A DNA stretch of 64,000 nucleotides from Takakia lepidozioides. Lineage: Eukaryota; Streptophyta; Takakiopsida; Takakiales; Takakiaceae. The position numbers were made by a program, and so were the translations under genes. The notes beneath the pieces were generated by a model. The model did not search any database. It saw only the letters and a program-made list of their open reading frames with translations, and was not told the origin of the DNA. The DNA lies in the NCBI GenBank assembly GCA_030704615.1, contig CM060733.1, positions 30,504,001 through 30,568,000 of the forward strand, read 5' to 3'. Of the stretch, positions 46,860 to 58,194 are shown one piece after another (the stretch's first letter is position 1; every line of letters begins with the position of its first letter).

Positions 46860-49690
46860 GGGCCACAGTAAGGTTCTAGGATTTCATCCTCTTCTTCCAC
46901 ATCTGGCACTATATGTGGATGGATTCCATCTCTGCGATGATTCTTGGACCAATTTGTTTTCGGCCAGAATCCCTCAAGAAGCTGAATACGCTCGGGAGCT
47001 TCTGGAATTGGCTTATCCAGCTCGGCGAGAATGTTTCCCCAGTACTGGTCGTATTGTTCCATTCGACCTCTATAATGATCGTCAAACATCATTCCTTTCG
47101 TCCAAAAATCCTTGTATTTTTTTATTCCATTCTTAATGAATGACTGTTTTTCGGAGGAGTCGTCCCCGACTCCCCAGGTAGGTCTCATTGGAACGGCGTC
47201 TGGGTCTCCTTCAGGGAGCTTCGGAGTCCCGTCAGGATTGGACTTCCACATCTTCACGCTATTGTTTGTTGAAAGCCAATCCGAATCAGTAGCGGACTTC
47301 TTGTACTTCATGACAGGCCAGCCCTCCGCATCCTTAAAAAAGCGGAAGACGTGCATCTCCGAAATCCCGACCAACGCCTCCTTTCCATCGAGAATACAGC
47401 CCTTGACAAAATTCTTGAAGTCAGGAACCTCCTGAATAATCTGTGGAATGAACTGCAGATTTTGCGAGGTCATAAAAGACCTTATCAAATCCGAAAGAAT
47501 GTAGGTGCTTCATTCCTTCAGCTTCTTCGATAGGTAGCTGAAGAACCCGTCGATGTCCTCATGGGTGTGTCCGACCATTAGGAACCCTAGTTGGAGGAAT
47601 AGCAAAGCAAACATCCATCTGTTCTTATTGTCCTTCGCGGAGTTGTCCATTTGCAAGTACAGTCTTCTCGGAAGTGGACAAGCACCACATTTGTCTTCCG
47701 GCCTGCAGGGTTTAAGAGCATCCAAACATCTCGATTTATCTCTTAAAAGTGATTCGAAAAACTCGTTTTGAAGTCGGTAATCGAAAATGTTCCTGGACTC
47801 GCGACAGGTTGGCTTCTCCAACTGGTGCAGGCAACGTACCAAAGAACCAATTGTAAAGTTTGAATTTTCCTTCCAGAACTTAAGAGAATACTGTCCGTAA
47901 GCTCCATCACCGTGTCCGTGCGTGACCATTCCCGTTAGTGAAACTGGAAGCTGACCCAATCCAAAAATCATCTTGTTTGGAGTCTGTAGCCTTGGAACAG
48001 CTGTTTTCCTATGATCCATTTTGTCGTGAATAATACAGAGAAACTCCTCCGGAATCATAATAGACTCATTCCTCCAGCTATGGTACAGTCTTCTGCACGA
48101 CTCTTGGTGCCTCAAATGTTTATCAAGAGCTCGTTTGTGTGTCACCTATTCCACACTTCTCTTGACAGACTTTCCGATCAGGTCCTTTAACATCTCACAC
48201 TCCGTGCACTTCGCAAATATACTCCCAGTTTTACGAACCTCCACGTTATGAAATATCCGACTCCAGATGCGGCTAACAGCCGACTGCGAGACTCCTTCCA
48301 ACCCGAATAGTCTGTTGGACTGTTACAATAAGGTAGGGTAAGGAAAAGAACGTCCACTGGACAGTGGAGGTTCATGAAGCTAGAACCACAGTCGAAAGAG
48401 ACAAAATCGAAGGGAGGATCATCCAAATTGAATCAGAAAAAACATCCAGGAAAGAAATTGAAGAATGGAGATTTCATACCTCGTTGGACTCGTCTCGTAT
48501 TTGCTTCCAGTTCATTTCAGGTGGTAAGACTCTCAAAGTATCCCTCCTTCCCTCCCCAATGCATCTTGTCTTGTGGGGGCATGAGGTTAGTATTTCCGTT
48601 GATAATGGACATAATGTTACCCTCTGCCTGAAGCGTCCTTGGGCGTGGTCTCTTCACTCCACGGTTCCCATGGAGACTTGACAACCAACCCTGTTTACTC
48701 AATTTTTTGTACTCCATGTATGTGGACCTGCCAATTCCATGAATTGTCCACCAAGCAGTCTCACAAACATCCACACCCTCAATCGTAACGCATGCCCTAC
48801 GAGAGGTCCCTTCCAGCATGTGAAGTCGTTTTGAAACATTTAGTCCGTGTTCTCTCTTCTCATCGAAAGTGGATCCCCAAAACAAAGTACGGATAGCCAA
48901 GGTTTTTCACCAATCGAAATATGGACAGCTTCCTCGTAAAATGCCGATACGCCGCTTTCTTCACACCTGCCTCGTGATCTTCGTACAAGATACTGTTAGA
49001 GGATCTAATAAAATCCTCCAGATCATTTGAGAGTAGTCTCCCACTTTCCAAAAGTCGTGTTTTTGTTAAATGCCATTTTACAAGAGACATCAAAGATCCA
49101 GAACCTCCTGAAAGTATTCTGATGACAAGAACTCCAACATCGTCCTCTCCGAGTTTGTCGTTGAGGATCACCTCGTCCGGAATGTAGGCTTGAATCCTCC
49201 CCTCAAACAGTGCACCCCCATCATCACCCAACAGTACGCACTGCAAGTTTCTCCAGTTGTTTCTTCCGAGTCCTCCGCTTGGATTCCCGAAATTCTTCAA
49301 TGGTCTGTGGTTTGATTCATCCTTGTCGACGTTAGAATTCTCGGCAGTATCCCTTGTCTCCGGCATAAAATCAGGATTCATGTCAGGCCCTCCTTGATAC
49401 TCGTTATTCTCCGCATGAACTTCGCCAACATTCCACACCACCGGGATCCCAATGGCCTCCTTCAAGGTGTCAGCATCCATATGTCCATAAGGAAGATGAC
49501 ATAATGAGTGTGCTTCATCACAGGAGATGAGAACCACTGAAATGGTTGAGGAAGATAATTGGTGTCCATGACAGGTCCCAACCCCGGAGACATTAAGGCA
49601 ATCCCCAGTGGCTACTGAAGATGAAGACCTAGGAAGAGTAAGAAACACTCTTTGACCCATCTCTAAGCTCATGATCACCGGAACCTCCAC
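46860..49690 (-). pseudogene. DUF7869-type transposon-derived gene, multi-exon, interrupted
   Basis: Parts in order: an N-terminal exon (49690-48900) with NWRNLQCVLLGDDGGALFEG and LVKWHLTKTRLLES. Next, 48830-48480 gives CETAWWTIHGIGRSTYMEY, SLHGN and NWKQIRDESNE, ending at GAG|GT. Then SQSAVSRIWSRIF and FAKCTECEMLKDLI (about 48290-48170), an in-frame TAG at about 48148, and HLRHQESCRRLYHSWR. The diagnostic block follows: KTAVPRLQTPNK, LPVSLTG, LYLQMDNSAKDNKNRWMFA and VGHTHEDIDGFFSYLS (48145-47510). A C-terminal part runs to about 46860. DNxxxxNKNR and GHTHEDID define the DUF7869 family, which looks like a domesticated or mobile transposase; its chemistry is unproven. Stop codons and frame changes make this copy non-functional. 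Confidence 0.75.
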
Positions 49691-49898
49691 TGCACACACG
49701 AGGTTCAAGAAACTGAAAACCCCTCCGTGACGACCTTACTTACAGTAATAAGCAGTATGAGTTAAGACTATATTGAGAGATCAATCAATACAATAAAAGG
49801 AAATACACTCACGTATGAACGTTTCAGAGAAGTAGAATAGAAATGGAATTATTGTTTAGTCTAGAACATGTCATGTGAAGATTGTGTCTAATTATATA

Positions 49899-49920
49899 AC
49901 CTCCACTGTACAGTGGAGGT
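49899..49920. other. Perfect 22-bp palindrome
   Basis: ACCTCCACTGTACAGTGGAGGT equals its own reverse complement. Related halves or near-palindromes occur at 48353-48368 (TCCACTGGACAGTGGA), 49692-49701, 50034-50044 and 36991-37000. Confidence 0.85.
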
Positions 49921-50363
49921 TGGATGAGATACAGATGAAAAAGTCGGACGGATGAATACTAGTGGATGAACATGGTTACGTGGATGAATAATTGTAATGA
50001 CGGATGGATGTGAGCATTGACGCGACTGTTCAGTGGAGGTCCACGACTTGAGGTATGACGAAATACAGAAATTGGAGAGTATTGGACTGTAATTTCTAAA
50101 CATGCAGATCAGAAATAAGTAGATTTTCCTGTAGAGTATCGAAAACACACAGATGTCATAACATTTTCTACGGGAGAAAATGAAGTTCGCATGAGAGATT
50201 ATGGAAATTCAGAGAGGTACACCTGCGATGGCCACAGAGGTACAGGATGCTCAGAAAGGTGCACTATGGGAAGTGAGGTGGGAGATGAGCAGAGAGGTGC
50301 GGGAAACACAATCTGCAAGTGAGAGGTATGGACATAGAAGTTTGAACAGTTTGCACTCAGACC

Positions 50364-50370
50364 TTATATA
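50364..50370 (-). promoter_or_regulatory. TATA box upstream of the DUF7869-type gene
   Basis: CTATATAAGG on the minus strand with good surroundings, about 650 bases before the first coding exon. The interval would hold a leader and an intron that ends at the GTGTGTGCAG acceptor near 49693. Confidence 0.4.
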
Positions 50371-50704
50371 GAGGTGGGAACCAGGTTGCCCGTTGGAACT
50401 CCTCCAATGGGATAGTGCGATACATTGTCTCGCGGATCAATTTCCGTCGCCGTTGATATCCAATATGGCCACAATCGAACGGTTCTGGATGGTGCAGGAG
50501 TGCACTCTTTGACCGATTTCGGAAAAGAGTGTCCTTTACTGGTAGATCCCTATATAACAATTATGATGCCAGACCGATAACGGCCGATAACGGTGGTTCA
50601 ATGGTTTGGCACCCGTGCTTATAAAGCAGTACGTATTTCGCATTCAATGGCGTCCAAGTGGATGAAGGCCTGACGCCGATGACAAGCGTTTCATGAAATC
50701 GTGC

Positions 50705-51021
50705 TGTCAAGTTACTTTACCACTAGTGTGAAACTAGCTAGGAAATAGCTAGCTTTTACATATTGACATTTGGGATTGGCCCAAGTGTCAATCCAGGGGT
50801 CAAGGCAGATTTAGGCCCTGGAGTGGTTATCTTCACGGCAAGCGCGGAAGGCTCATCTTTCTCGAGTTGAGCCTCACCGCGCCTAGCTATGGCGCCGTAG
50901 TGTGGATTCCCCATGGCGTGGGGTGCACTTGGCTTGACTTGTATTTGAGTGATGAGGTTATATATGCATGAGTTTATGCTTCAGATTTGTGAGCTCGTAC
51001 TTGTATTCTTCTTCTTTATCA
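50705..51021 (+). repeat. Inverted copy of the methyltransferase-element LTR (3' two thirds)
   Basis: TGTCAAGTTACTTTACCA ... CTTCTTTATCA matches the reverse complement of 38551-38869 at over 90% by eye, including the TTATATATGCATGAG promoter motif. The CACTAGT-rich first part of the LTR is missing here. Confidence 0.75.
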
Positions 51022-51830
51022 CTCGAGAAAAATGAGCTCGTATCTGTGAGTGCCAGATACGAGTTAGTTGTAGCACTTGTGGTTTTTTTCTTGAGAATGA
51101 GAGAAACCAAGTTGTTATGTTAGGAGCACCATGAAGCTCTTGGTTGTTAGAAGCGGAGGCGATGTGGGTTACGAGGTGGTAGACCTTGGCATTCGATCTT
51201 CAGCTTCAGAGATGAAAGCACCATGCTGCAGGTAATTCCAGAGCACCTTGATGGTTTCAGATTGTGTACATGCATGAGCAAGCACGATTGGGAAGAGGAC
51301 CAGTCAAGAGCAGGTTATAGTGGCTTTGGTGGCAAAGCTGAGAACTGGACTTGGGAATGCGAGCTTTCATTGTGTGAAGGATTGCAAGACCAAGCGAAAG
51401 GGCTGATTTGGCTTGGGGCAAATCAGTGCACTTTGTGGAGTATGGTGAGATTGGGTTTCAATCTCGAGCTTCAGCATTGAGAGGGCTCTTGTCATGGCAA
51501 GAGCAGGGCTGGAACAGGAGCTAAGAGGTGCGGCAAGGCCATGGAATGTGCACCTAGGGTTTCAGAGCTTGGAAGAAGAGCTCTTGCACCACAAGAGAAG
51601 TGTCTTGTGGCTGGAAATGTAAGCCTTAGGGTTTCAGGAGCTTGGCAAAGGCTGTGGAGTGCTTAGTCTTGTCTTAGAGAGCATCAAGGAGCCAAGGAGC
51701 CAAGATAGGGGGCTGATATCTCTTGTGTGAAGAGGTTGCATGTGTGGAGCATGTATTCAGCCCATTGAAGCTTCCATCTTCAAGCTTGGAGGGCAAGCAA
51801 GGAAGAGGGAAGGGCTGACTTCCCTTATGT
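51022..51830 (+). mobile_element. Non-coding leader following the LTR copy
   Basis: Resembles the relic at 8.8-9.9 kb at its start (ATCACT, GTGAGTG, TTAG, GCACTTGT) and shares its style of AGGGTTTCAGAGCTTGG and GCATGTGTGGAGC words. The longest frame (51223-51480) has no recognisable product. Likely part of a non-autonomous LTR element. Confidence 0.3.
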
Positions 51831-52185
51831 GACGGGCTGTGAGGGGCTGTGACAGGCTGTGCCCATGGCCTTTGGGGCTGTGATGGGCTGTGAGGGGCTG
51901 TGACAGGCCGTGCCTGAGGCCTTTGAGGCTGTGAGGGCTGTGACAGGCCGTGCCTGAGGCCTTTGGGACTGTGAGGGGCTGTGAGGGGCTGTGACAGGCC
52001 GTGCCTGAGGCCTTTGGGGCTGTGACGGGCTGTGAGGGGCTGTGACAGGTTGTGCCCGTGGCCTTTGGGGCTGAGAGGGGCTGTGACAGGTTGTGCCCAG
52101 TGGCCTGTGGGGCTATGACGGGCTGTGCGGGGCTATGATAGGCTGTGCCTAGCGGCCTGTGGGGCTGTGACGGGCTGTGAGCAAT
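51831..52185. repeat. GC-rich minisatellite, ~60-bp units
   Basis: GGGGCTGTGACAGGCCGTGC followed by CTGAGGCCTTTG recurs about six times, itself built from a 10-bp GGGGCTGTGA word. The minus strand is open here (HSPSQP-type repeats), but only because of the repeat composition. Confidence 0.85.
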
Positions 52186-52254
52186 GTGGAGGTGATAGAA
52201 CGTGCGGCAAAATGAATTCTCAAGTGGGATCGAGAGGAGGCAGCTGTCCAACGT

Positions 52255-53720
52255 CTATGTTGCAGCTGGCAACAGTTCGAGAAATGATGAAGGCCAGAGT
52301 TGTGCAGAAGGAGCCAGGCCACAGCTGCATTGAGCTCAACACCGAAGTGCATACATTCATTGTGGTATTACCAGGATTTTTCTCGGAGTAAGGGAAATGA
52401 CAGAGCTCGCGTGCTCTTGTAGTTTCTGCAGATCAAGCAACGAGCAACAAACAGTTCTGACTGGAGTTTTTCTCAGATGCTTCACAGTGGTGGTTTCATA
52501 ATGTACGTTTTTTTCATCTTGGACATGAAATGATTGACACTGGCCTTTTTATGCACTTGGCTATTTCACTTGGTAACAATAATACTCTTCACTAGGAAAA
52601 GGTAGCAAAAGCACTGCACCCATTTTTCTCGAAGGAGAAGACAACAACGTCCTACTGCTGTAGATCCGTGCTCTAGTTTTAATTCAGATCCTCTGTGTTG
52701 GGAGCATTCAGGATGCGCAGGGAGTGTTCAACAGTATGGCTGACCGAGATTTGGTGTCATGGAATGCCATGCTTGCAGGGTATCGAGATGTTGTGTCGTG
52801 GAGTGCGATGATTGCAGGATATGCACAGCAAGGGTGCGGGATGGAGGCTTTCGAGATCTAGGAGCAAATGTTGCGCAAAGGGGGGAAGCCCAACCACATC
52901 ACATTTGTTTGTGTTTGCAATGCATGTGCAAGCCTGGGAGCTCTGGAAAAGGGGAAAGAGGTCCGTGGTGACATCATCCAAGCTGGAATTGTACCAGCTG
53001 TCATTCTGAACACTGCCCTAGTGGACAGGTATGCCAAATGTGGGTGCATTGTCAGACCTGCACAGGGTATGCACAACAAAGGCGCGGGATGGAGGCTTTG
53101 GAGACCTATGAGCAAATGATGGGGGAAGGGGTGAAGCCTGGCAGCCCTGGAAGAGGGCAAAGAGGTCCGTGGTGACATCGCCAAAGCTGGAATTGTACCA
53201 GATGTCATTCTGAACAGTGCCCTGGTGGACAGGTATGCCAAATGTGGGTGCATTTTCAGATCTGCAATTGTACAAAATGTCATTCAGAACAATACCCTTG
53301 TGGACATGTATGAAGGGAGTGTTCGACAGTATGGCTGAACCAGATGTGGTTTCGTGGAGTGCGATGATTGCAGGATATGCACAGCAAGGGTGCGGGATGG
53401 AGGCTTTGGAGATCTAGGAGCAAATGTTGCGCGAAGGGGCGAAGCCCAACCACATCACATTTGTTTGTGTTTGCAATGCGTGTGCAAGCCTGGGAGCTCT
53501 GGAAAAGGGGAAAGAGGTCCGTGGTGACATCGTCAAAGCTGGAATTGTACCAGATGTCATTCTGAACACTGTCCTGGTGGGCAGGTATGCCAAATGTGTA
53601 TGGCTGAACGAGATTTTGTGTCATGGAATGCCATGCTTGCAGGATATGCACAGCAGGGGCGCCGGATGGAGGCCTTGGAGACCTATGAGCAAATGATGGG
53701 TAAGGGGTGAAGTGCGACCA
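52255..53720 (+). pseudogene. Decayed PLS-class pentatricopeptide repeat (PPR) gene, tandemly duplicated
   Basis: An E-domain-like piece (MMKARVVQKEPGHSCIELN, then EVHTF, 52280-52360) precedes PPR motifs: DLVSWNAMLAGY, DVVSWSAMIAGYAQQGCGME, then KPNHITFVCVCNACASLGAL, EKGKEVRGDI, and LNTALVDRYAKCG. PLS-class PPR proteins bind organellar RNA for editing or processing. The block from about 52790 to 53210 recurs at about 53340-53720. Both copies carry the same TAG in EI*EQML, whereas other units read ETYEQM. The E piece lying before the repeats is out of normal order. No intact frame remains. Confidence 0.75.
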
Positions 53721-54311
53721 CATCACGTTTGTGTGCATTTGCAATGCTATGTAGCTACTCAGACCATCCACCATTTCCTCAGAGTCTTGACCATCATGTA
53801 CTGCCAGAGAGGGCTGGAGGATCAGATGAGGGTTTGACAAATTCAACAAAAATCATTAATAGAGGGTGGCTGAACACTGGGGATTCTACTGCTCACATCC
53901 CAAATGTGCATGGATTAACAGGAAGTACAAGTGCTAAAGACTAACAGTAAGACTATTCCAACAAACACTTAATGTCACGATAAAGAGAAACCTTCCCATA
54001 GGTGCAAAGCTTCCATCTTCGCTTTGTGGCCAAGCAGAAGGAAGTATTGGGAAGGGAGTTATGGGAAATTAGGCAAGAAAGGTGTGTCTGTTTGTCTCTA
54101 GAAAAACAATAGAACCATGTACAGTATAACATGTCTAGATCTCAATTGAGACTACATAATTCTTTTCACTGTCATTCCTATGTTTACTAAGACTCTTATG
54201 TGCTATTCTCAATCCTCCTCTGTCATTACAGTATTGTTGTAACCTGGGCAGAGAGCTATTCACACCTGATCCTCCCAAACAGAATTATAGTAGGTACACA
54301 ACGTATTTCTC

Positions 54312-54482
54312 TCCTCTCTCCTGTTCCGCTCAAACAAGGCTATGGCAAGCAAACAACGTCTCTCTCTCCTTCTTTCCTGTTCCTCTCAAACAAGGCTTTG
54401 CTTGTAATGTCTCTTTCTCCTTCTGTCCTGTTCCGCTCAAACAAGGCTTTGCTTGCAATGTCTCTCTCTCCTTCTCTCCTGC
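54312..54482. repeat. ~57-bp tandem repeat, three copies
   Basis: CTCCTGTTCCGCTCAAACAA GG-type units ending in GCAATGTCTCTCTC repeat three times, in C/T-rich DNA. Confidence 0.8.
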
Positions 54483-54835
54483 AGTTCAAGAAGTTCAAGA
54501 AAATCAAGAACATTGTGTGCCACCCGATGGTTCTGGGGTCAAATCCTGCTATTTTTCCTATCACTATTAAGAGGCTTGATTTGTGAGCTGTCGCTCTCAG
54601 GTGGTTTTAAGAACTGTCATCAAGCTCTGTCGTAGGTTGATTGAATTGTAGGGATGAAGATAATAAAAGCCTAAACCACCAACTTCCGGGGGCGATTCGG
54701 AGGTAAGAATTGAAAGGAAACCAAAGTTCAAATGAGCCTACTGCTCAACACACACACCATCGAGGGGACAATGGGACAGTAGAAGAACGATCATGAAGGA
54801 TTGAACCCAGGATCACCCTGGTTATGCACTCTATT

Positions 54836-55552
54836 CAAAGTAGGGGGGGGTCTGTTTTCATAGTTTACATGAACCTCACAAGGAGGACTGATACCATAAT
54901 TCACAGCAATCCCATCAGATGAAGGGCCATGCAAGGAATAGCACCATGACATCTTGCATCAAAAGAGCCAAGTGCTACCTGATTTGACCCAATATGGAGG
55001 TTATGGCACTTGTTCAAAGCAGGGGGGGGTCTGTTTTCACAGTTTCCATGAACCTCACAAGGGGACTGATACCATAATTCACAGCAATCCCAGCTTATGA
55101 AGGGCCATGCAAGGAACAGCACCATGACATCTTGCATCCAGAGAGCCAATTTCAACCTGATTTGACCCAATATGGAGGTCATGGCACTTGTTCAAAGCAA
55201 GGGGGGTCTGTTTTCACAGTTTACAGCCAGCTTACAATGGGGGACTGATACCATAATGCAAAGCAATCCCAGCAGATGAAGGGTCATGCAAGGAACAGCA
55301 CCATGACATATTTCATCCAAAGAGCCAATTTCGACCTGATTTGACCCAATATGGAGGTCATGGCACTTGTTCAAAGCAAGGGGGGTCTGTTTTCATAGTT
55401 TACAGCCACCTTACAAGGGGGGACTGATACCATAATTCAAAGCAATCCCAACAGATGAAGGGTCATGCAAGGAACAACACCATGACATATTGCATCCAAA
55501 GAGCCAATTTCCACCTGATTTGACCCAATATGGAGGTCATGGCACTTGTCTC
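54836..55552. repeat. ~178-bp tandem array, four copies
   Basis: Each unit starts near CAAAGCAGGGGGGGTCTGTT and contains GACTGATACCATAATTCA, AAGGGTCATGCAAGGAACAG, CACCATGACAT and TGATTTGACCCAATATGGAG. Units begin at about 54836, 55016, 55194 and 55375. Copies are about 90% alike by eye. A tRNA-like GGTTCAATCC (minus strand, 54803-54812) lies just before the array. Confidence 0.9.
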
Positions 55553-55559
55553 AAGCTAG

Positions 55560-56870
55560 CTACTGTGCCAGAGTGGGATTTGACTTCCTCAACTGTAGTG
55601 GTTTCTGGAACACTCACATCATGAATGAGTAGATTTAAACACTGCAGTTCATTCAGTATCTGCCCAACACTTAATACTACACTGTAAAACAATTAATGAT
55701 GGTGTCTACCATGTAGGCAAGTCCCTGCAAACATTTGCTACAACAGATTCAGTCAATCAGACTCCCCTACTACTAGAGTTCACATCACATGGCTGTCAAC
55801 CAGTCTGTCAGAAAAAACCTTGAACTTAACTAGGTAGCAAAAGAGGTGGAGCTAAACATTGTGAGGTCTAAGTACTAAAACACACAACAAAGACACCAAT
55901 TTCCACCTACTGTCTTGGTACCATTCATCAAGAGGGGGTGTTTCCTCCTTTGTAATATCCATACCATGTAACACAAGTATTGTTTTGGTTCCCTGCCAAA
56001 GCAGACAGCCCAGTAGAGACTTAAATTGACCACTGCACATACAGATCAAGCCCCACCTTAGAACATAATGTTTTAATCTCTCCAACTCAAACACGCCCCT
56101 TGAATCCCAGTATGCCTAAGCATTTTCTCCAAATCAGAGAAGACCTCAACACACAAGCATATTATGACAATTGCTTCTTCACGGAGTCATTCATTGCAAT
56201 CCAAATGCTCCAGCAACTGCTCCAGCCTTTGCACAGGATAGAGAAGGTCAACATGACCAGCACCTTCCACGTCACTTACACACATATACGCACAAAAAGA
56301 ACTTGCCTCAAGGCTGAAATGGGTCTTTTTGTTATGGAAATCACTTTGTGCACACCGGACCACTCTGTCACAACTATAATTAGGTCAGCTGTGGTGGCCA
56401 TGAAGAGATAGAGACACATTTTAAAATTGTGGGTCTATCACTGTGAAATCCAAGGCTCATTACAAATTCATTTTGTACAAAGCAGTGATCAGGCAACAGT
56501 CACTTACAGTAGGGTACTTGTGATTTGTGTCTAAGTTTTCAGTCACTTGGACTTCCCCTTTGACGTCCCACGTTTATGAGGTTGAGCAACAGCACGGGTT
56601 GTCTTTGCTATAGAGATCCCTTGGACGCAGACTTGGCCATCATTTTCCTTACACAACAATTACCTTGGTGCAGACTAACATTTTCCAAAAACTCAAGAAA
56701 TGGATTTTGCTTCATCCAATCTGGTTGCCAAAAGAGTATAAAGACAAATATCAGCTTTCAGAGAGCAGATTTTTCACTTTATGCAATTTCTGCGGGCAGC
56801 TAAGTGACCTACACTAATGGTAGCAAAAATAAGATTTGAATATAGACAAACAATGAGCAGTCTCTACACC
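55560..56870. other. Non-coding stretch with no recognised gene
   Basis: No ORF or repeat here could be assigned. It lies 3' of the NTRC-like exons on the minus strand and may once have been their flank. Confidence 0.4.
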
Positions 56871-56872
56871 AG

Positions 56873-57800
56873 TCACTTGTTTGCCTCAATGAATTCGCGG
56901 TACTCCCTTTTCATTTTGACACCAGCTATATGCCTGCAAACAAGAATGGCCCAGTTCAGCATAACTAACATCGTGCCAAGAATTACCTTTGCCAGCTGTT
57001 TCAGTCTCAGATAATAATAGAGCTTCGGCTAGTGCCCTAGCTGTGTTTACGTGGCTACACTCTAAAACAAAACAGGGGCATTTGAACAGTTGAAGTGACT
57101 TGTGCGTTATAGAACCACTTTAAGCCTGTATGACCAAAAACCAGCATGCAGCCATCTTTGCCTAGACTATGCTGAGAAGGCTTGTATGCTCCTCTCCCAT
57201 GAATAAAGCTTGACACCATGGCATTCTTCATCCTTCTTCAGATGTCCAGGCAGTATGCAAAACAGCCTGAGGTCTGCACCTTATTAACAATATGTTTGAG
57301 TGTTTGGCAAGGCCCGCAAGTAGGTGAAGTGTACAGGACCCCAAGCAACCGAGGGCTCTCATGATACAGTTTCCTTAGCGCGTACTGTATAAAAGGAAGA
57401 CAATTAGAGGACTCTTTGATGGATACAATACTACAAAACACTGATGCTTTATCGGACATTTACTTTCACTCAAACACAATGGACCCACCTCTCAGTTCAT
57501 GCTCAAATCAAAGGCTCTGTTGCGTTGAAATCGATAAAAAGAAGAGACAGGTCATCAAATCACCATCACTCGTACAGTGACTGGGCCCTAAACTTGCTGA
57601 AATATGTTCACTACCAAAACTAAGAGGACAACGTTCAGTCTATGATCACAGTTGTCCAGCACAGCGTCATAGGCGATTAAACAGTAGGGCAATGAATGAA
57701 TGAACACCACCAGGCTACAGTATCACGAGAGCGACATGACCTCTTGGTTACCTGAAGATCTCCGGTAGCATATACACCCTCCACTGACGTATCAGTGCTG
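56873..57800 (-). pseudogene. NTRC-like (NADPH thioredoxin reductase C) remnant, three exons
   Basis: Exon a (57796-57752) reads TDTSVEGVYATGDLQ before a GT donor: the second FAD-binding motif of thioredoxin reductases. Exon b (57384-57280), bounded by ACAG and GTGCAG, reads [20 protein letters not shown] then CGPC: the thioredoxin active site in the form specific to plastid NTRC. Exon c (56933-56873) reads IAGVKMKREYREFIEANK then stop: the NTRC C-terminus. NTRC normally reduces 2-Cys peroxiredoxin in plastids. The exon between b and c that would complete the thioredoxin fold, and the one after a, are not visible in the 347- and 367-base gaps, and upstream NTR exons are missing. It is probably a decayed partial duplicate with intron-exon borders kept. 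Confidence 0.7.
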
Positions 57801-58194
57801 TTTTTCGATTTTTTCCTGTTGCCACATTGGCAGTAACATGTTAAGATCACTCCAAAACCACCATAGATCCACCAACGAGCTACCATGCAGAGTTCAACAT
57901 CGGAATTTAGGGACGACTCCGATAACAGGATCTCAGGGCCGAGTTTCATGAGAGGTAAAACAGGCTGAAACAGGTCGAAGAAGAAGGTGCCCTCACCACA
58001 TTGCGTGAAACCCCTCCGCGCTCGAGCACGCCCTTCCCCGCGCTGCTTTTCGGGCATTTCGGGCAGGTTCCAAAGAAATTGACGACGACGATGACCTGGC
58101 GACGATGACCTGGCACTATGGCACCCTATTCCTGCTCTACGCTAAACTAGCTTCCGACCTTCGGTCGTCGCTAGAATTCCCAGTACATATTTTA

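Noticed and set aside
51757-52251. 164-codon minus-strand frame rich in HSPSQP
   Set aside because: It is produced entirely by the GGGGCTGTGA minisatellite; the repeat is not a multiple of three in a consistent way and no start context or domain is present.
54790-54840. tRNA-like sequence with GGTTCAATCC on the minus strand
   Set aside because: Only the anticodon-to-T-loop part is present; no D-arm A box or acceptor stem could be found.
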